The position numbers and the translations under genes are program-made. The notes under the pieces are model-generated. The model was given only the letters and a program-made list of their open reading frames with translations, was not told the origin of the DNA and ran no database searches. Of a DNA stretch of 64,000 nt, positions 50,134 through 61,300 are shown in pieces (position 1 is the first letter of the stretch; the number at the start of each line of letters is the position of its first letter). Origin of the DNA: Bugula neritina (Eukaryota > Bryozoa > Gymnolaemata > Cheilostomatida > Bugulidae); contig OZ037768.1 in assembly GCA_964035545.1 (NCBI GenBank), positions 7,989,241 through 8,053,240 of the forward strand, given 5' to 3'.

Positions 50134-51720
50134 ATTTAATTACCAGAATAAGATACAAGATGCAGTACAATAACAGAATTAATTTTATTCAAGGTTCAAA
50201 AGTAAGATTGATGATGTAGCTGTAGATGACTATCACAATAGTTTATAGTGTAAGCTGTTTTATATAACAATATAAACCAACATTTTAGTATTTTCTAGAT
50301 GTGTTAAGTTTACTATTGTTCAAGTTCTTATAAGGTGCACATCTGAGACAATAGTTTTGTTGTGGTTTGCTCAAGCCAAAAAAATCAGAGCTTTAAGAAC
50401 ATGGTGTTTCTAACTGCATAGTTATTTGTACTTGTGTTCAATAATACATGTGAATGCTTGTGATTATATACTTGTGTGCTGCGACCTTTCGAGTCTTTGC
50501 CTTTCTTATAATATAATAAAGCAGACTAATAAAGTTACACAGATAGCTTATTGTGTGTTAATAATGTATATACTTTACAATGTACATGCATAATTAGTAA
50601 AAATATAAAATTAAGATATCCCTGTAAGAAACCCTTGATGGAAAAAGGTTTTGGTAGATCAGGCTAAAGACGAATTGTTTAGATAAGGCACAGGAGCAAT
50701 TAAGACTGGATGCTCTTCCTAGCATCACCAATAGCCTTTGCCTGAGTTTGAACCTATGCCTTCGTGTTCACTAAGCAAACGCTCTAACCCTTTGACCACG
50801 GCTGATGAATAGTAATATGGTATGAAAATGAGAAATATAAGGATGAATGAATAATTTAAAGTAAGTTGAGCTGAAGGAAATTTTTACCTCTGATCAATAT
50901 GGCAGCAACAAAAACTAAGTTTAGTTAAGCAAATATATGCAGGTAAAAAACAAAACTATGTATTACAAATAAACTTAGAATGTGCTCAGAAACACTAAGC
51001 TATATTCAAACACAACTGAGTGTAGCTTATGGCAATGGGAGAAATAGTGCACATTGGCAAATACAAAGCTATAAATTATTAAAATGGAAATGTTGAGTTG
51101 GTGACAATTTGTAGATATTTATATATAAAAAAAAACTCTCACCTCAATCACCTAAAATTTACCATTTTCACCGAAGTATTTGCAATATGTCTACCAAATT
51201 TTGTTTTATTAGAATTTTTGCAAATATTCATAATTATTGTTTTTTAAAGTTATCAAACCGTACATCCTTACACAGCTAGGCCAAGCTCATAAGTAGAAAT
51301 GTTATATTAACAATATTATTTGCATGCATTCAACACAAGATGCTCATCATATGTCTGTAGCTGTTTCTGCTATTACTATTGTTAGCACAACTCTGTGAAA
51401 TATGAACATCAAATGATGAAAGTAACAATATATACATTGTTGAATGTATTAGTTTAGATGTAATTGAGACATGGGAGTAGATTTTCGAAAACTCATTTTA
51501 TATCCTCTGGCAGGAAACAAATGAGAATTCAACTAGATTTACAATTACCAACCAAATTGGAAGTCAAAAGTGGTAACCAGACATGATGTATTAATTTTAT
51601 GGGTTTTGGCAAGGAATTTGACAGAGCTAAAAGTTTAATATATTTATATGTTATAGATGATAAATTTTTCGTCATAATTAAGCTTAATGCAACTTATGAG
51701 AAGAAGAGTTGACTAACAAG
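50134..51720. other. Intergenic region between A2 and A3
   Basis: Holds a poly(A) signal candidate (AATAAA at 50515-50520) for A2, a minus-strand SINE (50681-50803) and AT-rich sequence. CCTCTGGCAGG at about 51503 matches the acceptor of the A1 leader-exon candidate. The remainder of the duplicated upstream block is not recognisable here. Confidence 0.55.
50681..50803 (-). repeat. tRNA-derived SINE, copy 3
   Basis: Read on the minus strand it has GCCGTGGTCAAAGGGTTAGA (box A region), GTTTGCTTAGTGAACACG, box B GGTTCAAACTC, then AAGGCTATTGGTGATGCTAG, GAAGAGCATCCAGTC and CTCCTGTGCC. It is the best-preserved copy and anchors the family alignment. Confidence 0.82.
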
Positions 51721-54700
51721 ATGCGCCTTGGTGTATGTGGCTTAATTCTCATCATAGAAACCTGTGTAGGACTGAATGATGAATTTCCTTCTAAGGAATT
51801 GCATCTCAACAAAACCTCAATGGACTATAAACATCAACCAAATGTTGAAACTCGAAGCACAAAAACCAACTCAAATGGATCGAGATATGAGTTGGTTAAG
51901 ATTTCTCTACAAGCTTCTCATCAGCTAGAAACTAATATTGCACATACATATACACTGAACTCACTTGAAGATGTCAACAAGTTTAAAAGCAAATTGACTG
52001 AACTTAGTGAAAGCATACAGCTGACTATTATCAGAAGAAGTAGTTCGTCTCTGATTCTAAACTTAAAACACAGCCCACTACTAATTTCTAAAAAATTCTT
52101 TAAAAAGTATTTTACTTCAAGTGGAGCTCCAGTTATCAAGAGTGCGGATGAACAGGATGTTGAGTTTGCACATTGTTTCTTTACTGGTAATGTTCAAAAT
52201 CAAGTGTATTCAATGGTTTCACTAAATTTATGTAATGGAGTCAAAGGTACTATAGAACTATCTAACCGCACATATAGGATAACACCAACGGTAATAAGTA
52301 ACAAACTAAATCATCACTTGTACCTGATGAATACAACCAAGAGGAATGGGGAGTTGAAAAAGTGTGGTACTAACGAGGCAGATTATTTTAGCAAAAACAA
52401 ACCTTCAAACTATTCAATGCACTCTGTCAAAAATATAAAGAAACGCCAAGTTAAGCTTCCAGCTGGCTACAGTTCAGTAACTCGTTATGTGGAAATGGTT
52501 GTTGTCATGGATAATAGTGAGTTTCGAAGAGCAGGCAGTATTGATGCTACAATTGTTAGAGCAATGACCATTGTGAGCTATGCAAACACTTTGTTGAGGC
52601 AATTAGATATCTACATTGTAGTTGTTAGCATAGAAATCTGGAATGATTATAACAAAATCCCGTACTTCAACCACATGGATTATCCAGAAAGCATCGATCA
52701 TGATAAACTTTTAAATAGTCTTATAAGATATCGTCAGTATAAGTTGAACTGGAATCTTCCTAACGACAACATTCAACTACTCTCAGCTTTAAATTTTGCA
52801 GGCAACTTCATAGGGTTAGGTTCAACAGAAGGCATCTGCTCTCAGAGTAATAACGGAGGTATTACGTCAGACACTATAGAAGAGAATCCTATTCGAGCAG
52901 CCACAACTATGGTACACGAATTTGGTCACAACCTCGGTTTGGGACACAGCGACAATTTTGAAGACAAAGCCTGCCAGTGTGAAGATCCAATTGATCCCGA
53001 ATTCACAGACTGTATCATGCACTCATCTTCATCTGGTATGCATTGCTTCTTTACTAAGTGGTATGAATTAATATTTTCGATATGTCCTAGACTGTTTTAT
53101 AATGTGAAAATATGAGTAGCAACTTTTACAGTTTAGTTTAGGTCAGCACTTGCTTGTGTATAACACAAAGTTTCAGTTTCTAGAATAGCAGTATTATAGA
53201 AATGTTGTTAAAAGTAGTAACTAAAGTTGTAAAAAAACTGCTTCTATCTATTGAAAAAAGCCAAACTGAATGGCTCAAACTAGGAAGTCAGTAAGCTAAC
53301 CATTACCCAATAGGAGTTTCTGGAGTATCAAAACAGCAAATTATTTTATTCAGTTTTCCAAAAACAAACTGGCCCCCCCCCCCCATTATTTCTAGCTGCT
53401 AGTTTTTAGGCTCCATGAGTTCTTTAATTTCTTATGCTGAGAATCAGATCACGACAGAAAGATGTAAATTATTGAATTGATACATATAGCATCTATACTC
53501 CCTAAAATGGAAACTATGAAAGTAACACATAAAAAGATATAGCATTTCTTTGCCTAAGTTTAAGCACATTCTACAATACATATGGCTATACATGTAACTA
53601 TGCTAAAGTGTTTACTTTGGGCTCTGCAGTTTGAAGCAACACATTGTGAGTGTATATAAAAAATTGCATTGATGGGCCTTAGTTAATTCATCTATACTCA
53701 TTAGTCAGAAACTTATGCGTAAAAAGTATTTGCTTATTATCTTCTTAGCATGCAAATGATAATAAAAAAAATTCATTTTCCAGTAAGCCTACTGTTGAAA
53801 CTGGAAAATATCTTTTGAATTTCAAATGCTAGCTTTTCCTATTATTTAGAAACCACCTTGGGACTAAATAGAATAATTATTAGTAATCAAATCAACCTTT
53901 GTTTCAGCATATAAACAATCTGTAAGGTGGTCATCTTGTAACAGAGCCCAAATGTTGAAGTTTGCTGAAGGCAACCTCTATCAGTGTCTGGAGAACATTC
54001 CAGAAATATTGGTAAAGAGTAGCAGAAACACTGCATTCTGTGGCAATTTCTTTGTTGAAGAAGGTAAGATTGCAAAAGTATGTTTAAAATATCTTAAATG
54101 TCCACATCAATGTGGTGACAACTTATTACTATATTCAAGTAAATTGTGAACACAACATATGTTAGTTCCACAATACGATCACACTCACTCTATTTTTTTT
54201 TATTTCAAATAAGCATTTTACAAAATAATAATTTTTAATCTAGCTATACTGCTTGAAGTATTTGCAACTAATGATTTCAAAATAAATAAATATATAACTA
54301 GGCCAAAGATATGCTTTAATACACTGTTTAACAGAATGATAATATAATATTTTTGTAGTAATATAGCAATGTTATACTGATTATTATAAAGGAGTTTTGT
54401 AGTTGAGGTTTATATGAAATACAACTTAGCAAAAACTTGCCCAACAAATTTGACAGTTGTATGCATTCTTGGTCAGAGTTTAAGTCATTAAAGAAGGTTT
54501 TGAAGATAAGAGGCTATTATACTACAACTTGTTTTACTGCGCTATACTTTCACACAAATACCTAACCTAAATTGGTACATGATATTGTCATTTATAGTTT
54601 GCAAGTCACGCTCCAGTCATAATATTTGATGTAGGTATTTTGTTTTTAGTTGCTTAGAGTAGTACAATGAATAAGTTTATACATTTGTTTTCTTTTGCAT

Positions 54701-55306
54701 ATGTTTACCTGAACAGGTAGAACCAAGCCTATCTGGAAATAGAGAGTATAGTTTTTATATTCTGATATATTTTATAGAGGAAGAGTGTGACTGTGGTCAA
54801 CCAGAGTATTGTCAGAGTAATTGTTGTGATCCAACAACATGTAAACTACACAGTAATGCTACATGTGCTACAGGTAAATAATTATTTCAGCTCAAAACTG
54901 ATATGCTGACTATTTCTGTTTATGCTATGTTTGCTTTATAGATTCAGAGACCGGTCAAAGAGTTTAAGATAGTTTATTGCTCAAGATATTAAAGGTCCAC
55001 TCTGGATAGATCTAAAAGCACAAACTGACTATTATTAATAACACGAATAACATAGTATAAAGTATAAACCTTTACAAACAAAGACAAAGCTTATTCAGCA
55101 TATCATCAACATCCCCTTTACAAATCTTTGACAATGTTGAACAAACAAACGAAAAAAAAACTAAACAAAAATTAAGAATTGATACGTGAACAAGTAATAC
55201 GATTTTGTTATTAATAGTCTATAGAAGATTAGCATATTATTACAAGATTGTCTCTCTTGTTAATTTAAAGTACATTATATTATTTTCTGGGTTCGGGCTA
55301 TTTAAA

Positions 55307-55338
<32 letters not shown>

Positions 55339-58300
55339 GTTTATTGTCCGATTGTCTTTGGTCAGATTAGGTATAATTATCTAGTATAGTTCGTATTGTT
55401 CATATTTAGCTGGGGTTTTTGTTTGTCTTGACCGTTGCCATCTAACTGGGGCTGGATCAGGGTTTGTATTCACTTCTGTAGGAATTGCTGTTGCGGCTGA
55501 TTGAATCTGTGTGTCTGGAACAGAATGACTGGAAACTGGGTCATTGGCGCCTGTTGGTATTTCAACTGTAGTCAATGGCTGACTAGCTTCCACATCACTC
55601 AGAGGGCGCAAATCGGCCCTGTTTCGCCTCACAGCCATGTCTGTGTCTTTGTTTGAGACAAGGTATGATCGGTCCGACAGCTGTTCAACCACTCTACCCT
55701 GCTGCCATCTAGTCTTTTGTGACACAAAGTCTCTCAGCAGCACTGGCGAGCCAATAGCCAACTTTGTCAAATCTTTAGCTGATTTATTGTAGCTGCTCTG
55801 CACCACTTTTCTTTTGTTAGCTTTTTGCTGTAAGACATTGTTCTTTGGCATGTCACCTGTAGGAAGAATAGACCTCGTGGAATGCCCAAACATCCTCTGA
55901 GCTGGTGATGAGGTCATCCCTGCAGTCGGGGTATTTCGATACTCTAGCAGAGCCAAATATGGGTCTTCTGCTCTCTTCATCAGCCTTTTGATTATTTTAA
56001 CTGCTGCTTCTGCCTTCCCATTCGACTGCTGATGTCCCGGAGATGAGGTTGTATGGCTGAAACCCCATTCAGTGCTAAATCGAGCAAAGTCGGCCGAGGT
56101 GAATTGTGGTCCATTGTCTGATTGAAGCTGGTGAGGGATTCCATACCTTGCGAAAGTTTTCTTGCAAGCCTTGATTACTGCTCTAGATTGTGTATCAGAT
56201 AGAGGTTCACATTCAAAGAAGTCAGAGTAATAATCTACCAGCATCAAATAATCCTTATGCTTATAGGTTAGTATGTCCATGCCTACTTTACTCCAAGGTA
56301 AGTCTGGTATGTCATGGTTTTGCAGAGACTCATGCTGTTGTAAAGGTGCATCCATTGCACATGTGACACACTTGTCAGTTTTCATTCGAATGTCCTCAGC
56401 CATTTGAGGCCAGAATACCGCATTGCGAGCTCTTCTGATAGTGGCAGCTGTTCCTTGATGGCTAGTGTGAAGCTTGTTGAGTATCTCACCTCTGGCAGCT
56501 ATGGGCACAACCAGTCTAGATCCTTTATAAATAATCCCATCTAGTACTGCAAGTTCATCTTTGTATGAATAGTACGGCTTCACCTCTTCTGGAAGTTGAA
56601 ATAATTTGTTAGGCCATCCTGAGGTTATCAGAGATTGCAGCTGCACCATTACTGGATCATTACCCGTATGCTGTTGGATCAGTTTATAGGTCGCTTTTGA
56701 CACTGGCAGGTCTTGCTTCAGATCCGTTTCGCTTAGGTCAGACATAAATGACTTTAATTGATTAACTGTGAAAATCTGTTCTTCTGATGTATTGTTCTGG
56801 GGTTCACCAACAGGAGCGCGAGACAGCATGTCTGCTGTAACTTGTTCAGAACCAGGTTTGTAGTGCACTTTAATTTGGTATCTTTGCAGAGCTAATAGCA
56901 TTGATTGCAGGCGTTTAGGCGCTTTGTTCAGAGGCTTCTTAAATATTGTTTCTAAAGGGTGGTGATCCGTGTGTACAGTTACATCTGGGTTTCCAAAAAC
57001 GTACTGATCGTATTTCTGCATCCCATAGACGATGGCCAGAAGTTCTAGTTCAATAGGTGCATAGTTTTTCTCACTATCTGTCAAACTTCTAGAGCCATAG
57101 CTTACTGGTTGCCCCTCTTGTAAAAGTACAGCTCCGAGCCCTTCTAGACTTGCATCAGTCTGTACAACTACTGGCTGGTTCATGTTGAAGTATTTGAGTG
57201 AAGAAGTTTTCGTGATGAGTTTTTTAATCTCATCAAACGCTCTCTTTTGATCTTGGCCCCAGACAAACTCTTCCTTGCTTACACCAATCAGCCGTCTTAG
57301 TGGTTCACATTCAGCAGAGCAGTGAGGTATGAACTTTGATAGGTAGTTCACATGACCAAGAAACCTCTGTATTTCTTCACTGTTGACAGGGGGCTTCATG
57401 TCCGTTATGGCTCGGATTTTATTAGGATCGGGCTTCACTCCATCTTTTGTTATCAAATGACCAATATAAGGTAGCTCTTCTAGAAGAAACTTACATTTTT
57501 CTTTGTTTAGCTTGAGATTAACCCTACGTGCTCTGGCTAAAAGTTTTTCGAGCTTTTGGTTATGGTCTTGCACTGCTTCCGCTTGAGTAGCTCCTTTCCC
57601 ATAAATTAGGATGTCGTCTGCTACTACAGTTACTCCGTCGAGACCGCTAAGTGCATCTGAGAGTCTCCTCTGGAACTCTTCAGGACTTGAGGACAACCCA
57701 AAAGGCATCCTCAGCCATTTGTATTTGCCAAATGGCGTCCAGAATGTAGTTAAATCACTGGACTTTTTGCTGAGCTTTATCTGCAGAAAGCCGTCCTTGG
57801 CATCACACAATGAGAATACTCGAGCACCATCCAGCTCGCTAAGCACATCGTCCAGCGTCGGCATTGGAAAATGATTTCTTTGAATCACTTGGTTTAGGTT
57901 GCTTGGGTCTAAACATACTCTCAGTGTGCCATTGGGTTTTCTCACAGCCACATGATTGTTTATCCAAGCTGTTGGATAGTCTACTGGACTTAAGATACCT
58001 TTCTGGGTGTATGACTGCGATTTTTGTTTGAGATCAGCTACCATCGAGCAATAAAGCAAACTGAATAAGCTTTGTCTTTGTTTGTAAAGGTTTATACTTT
58101 ATACTATGTTATTCGTGTTATTAATAATAGTCAGTTTGTGCTTTTAGATCTACCCAGAGTGGACCTTTAATATCTTGAGCAATAAACTATCTTAAACTCT
58201 TTGACCGGTCTCTGAATCTATAAAGCAAACATAGCATAAACATGGTACCATGAGTGGGGCTTAAAGAAACTAAAAGTAAAGTGTTTGCTGGAAAGAGAGA

Positions 58301-61300
58301 CAACAAACAATACAACTAAAGCAAAAACAACAAAAAATCACAATATCAAGATGAGTATCAGTGTTGACTTTTTAGCCCCCAAGCCTATTCAAGATGGCTC
58401 TGACTTGTCCAACCAGTGGACGAGATTTAAAGAAGAATTTGAGCTATTCCTCACAGCAGCTGAGAAAGCAAATTCTGATGATAAAGTCAAAGTAGCCATT
58501 ATGTTAAGATGCATAGGCCCAAGAGGCAACGACATATTCAAAACATTCACTTTCTCAGATGGTAAATCAAAAGAAGTCTATGCTGATGTTGTGGAGAAGT
58601 TTGATGCTTTTTGTCAACAAGGCACTAATAAGGTAGTAAAAAGACATCAACTGTTATCAACCAAGCAGAATACCATGAACATTGATGAATATGTCACCTC
58701 GCTTCACAAAATCGCTCGAGAGTGTCAACTGGACACAATGTATGACGATTTCATGCTTCAAGCTTTACTCCTGGGCATCAACGATGCCCAACTAAGAAGG
58801 AAGCTATTTGATGATGCCAGCGGGGATACTGGCTTAGGACTAGAAGAAGCTATAAAGAAATGTCGTATTGCTGAGCCTTATCATCTATTTCAATATGGTA
58901 TTCCCCAGGCAAACATCCAATACCTTCAAAAACCTCTGGATAGCTTCCGAGAATGTCATCTAGGCTGGCATTGCTTATTAGGTTAACCCACTCCTCTTTA
59001 ATGGTTATCAAACCGAGCTGAAGAGCGGCCTCACCAGATAGAAGGCTGTGATTTTGTGTCTTGTGCACCAGAAAATACAGCTGCTCTCCAGCTACTTCCA
59101 GTTTGCATCCTCCTAATGCTCGAGTGATAGAACCATCAAACTGCTTTAGTCTTGTCTGGTTGTTGTCAAGCTTTGGCTTACCGAGATCAACAAAATCTTT
59201 GTGATTGAGAATGTTACAGGATGCTCCTGTGTCAATCTGAAACTGTGTCGGTTGGTGACTATCATTCACACTGGCTCTTATAGTTGTCATCAACTTTTTG
59301 TTCTTTCTGACTACCTGTATGCTCAACAACGATTCACTTGAGCCATCACTGTCTTCTTCTACCATGTTTACTTGCTTTTTTGAGCGACATAGAGATCTCC
59401 AATGGTTATACTTTTTGCAGTTATGACACTGGTGACTGTATGCAGGACACTTTCTGGGAGGGTGAGACTGCCCACAGTTGCCACAACTTCCTTTTGAGAA
59501 GTTTCCTGTTCGAGTGGACCTTACTGCATTATCATCATCATCTTTGCTTGGCTTATTAGGCTTCTTTCTGGAACCGATGAACTGCACTGATTCTTCAGAC
59601 TGGATTGCAGCCATGTCATTCCTTGAATTCTCAGCAATACGACATTTCTTTATAGCTTCTTCTAGTCCTAAGCCAGTATCCCCGCTGGCATCATCAAATA
59701 GCTTCCTTCTTAGTTGGGCATCGTTGATGCCCAGGAGTAAAGCTTGAAGCATGAAATCGTCATACATTGTGTCCAGTTGACACTCTCGAGCGATTTTGTG
59801 AAGCGAGGTGACATATTCATCAATGTTCATGGTATTCTGCTTGGTTGATAACAGTTGATGTCTTTTTACTACCTTATTAGTGCCTCGTTGACAAAAAGCA
59901 TCAAACTTCTCCACAACATCAGCATAGACTTCTTTTGATTTACCATCTGAGAAAGTGAATGTTTTGAATATGTCGTTGCCTCTTGGGCCTATGCATCTTA
60001 ACATAATGGCTACTTTGACTTTATCATCAGAATTTGCTTTCTCAGCTGCTGTGAGGAATAGCTCAAATTCTTCTTTAAATCTCGTCCACTGGTTGGACAA
60101 GTCAGAGCCATCTTGAATAGGCTTGGGGGCTAAAACGTCAACACTGATACTCATCTTGATATTGTGATTTTTTGTTGTTTTTGCTTTAGTTGTATTGTTT
60201 GTTGTCTCTCTTTCCAGCAAACACTTTACTTTTAGTTTCTTTAAGTCCTCACTCAGGGCACCATGTTTATGCTATGTTTGCTTTATAGATTCAGAGACCG
60301 GTCAAAGAGTTTAAGATAGTTTATTGCTCAAGATATTAAAGGTCCACTCTGGATAGATCTAAAAGCACAAACTGACTATTATTAATAACACGAATAACAT
60401 AGTATAAAGTATAAACCTTTACAAACAAAGACAAAGCTTATCCAGCATATCATCAACAATTTCAATATAGCATTATGATGCTGATTAAAAATTCCTTGCT
60501 AAGTACTTCATTTATCCACCATATTGTATCACACAGGATCCTGCTGTGACCTTGAGACATGTACTGTTCGTCCAATCTCATACCCATGTCGTTCAGTACA
60601 AGATTCACAGTGTGATCTACCTGAAACATGTGACGGGGATAGTGAATGGTGTCCCATAGACACATACAAACGTGATGGAACTGAGTGTACAAACGTAGAA
60701 CAAGGCTATTGCTATGAAGGAGAATGTAATACCCACAGTTCTCAGTGCCAGCTCATTTGGGGTGTGGAGATTGGAGCAAAGAAGTCAGATGATTTGTGTT
60801 ACAAAGACAGCAACAATTTTAGTATGATGAATCTATACTTTTTGTAAAAGAATTTGTTTGCTGACTACTGTAAAGACAAAGCAGACATGTGTACAACCAT
60901 GAAAGATTTTCCGTTAGCAGTCATACATTGATTAAATCTTTTTTGTGAAAATATGAAAACTCTGCCAGAAATTTAAATGCTCATATACTGTTCCATTCAG
61001 GGAAATGTTTAGATGATAGCTGTGTTGTATTTCTTTGTGTAGTGGGTAATAGTGTATAATCAATTTAGCACATCGTCAGTGATTACAATCAATTCCACAA
61101 TTGGTTGAGCGAGGATAAGACAATATATTTGAAGAAAGATACAATAATAAAACAATTCTGTACTAACTATCAAGTGTTAACTGTTTGCCTGCCTATTAAC
61201 AACTGCGCACGGGGAGGGGGGCGGGAGGGGCCGGGGGAGGGGGGGGGAGCAACCACTATTTTCAATAATACAGTTAAGGTCTCTTCTGATTGGAGGGCTC

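Larger units (their letters stand above)
54917..60458 (-). mobile_element. Ty3/gypsy LTR retrotransposon, rearranged and defective
   Basis: Two 195-bp LTRs (TG...CA) in direct orientation differ at one position seen, and both are flanked by ATTTC (54912-54916 and 60459-60463), a 5-bp target duplication. Gene order on the minus strand is gag, protease, RT, RNase H, integrase. Integrase after RNase H is the Ty3/gypsy order. About 814 bp (58061-58874) inside the RT N-terminal region is an inverted LTR plus partial gag, which splits pol. Near-identity of the outer LTRs points to a recent insertion. Confidence 0.95.

Noticed and set aside
54937..60458. Endogenous retrovirus with an envelope gene
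   Set aside because: No open frame follows integrase before the 3' LTR except short untranslated sequence, so it is an ordinary env-less Ty3/gypsy element.
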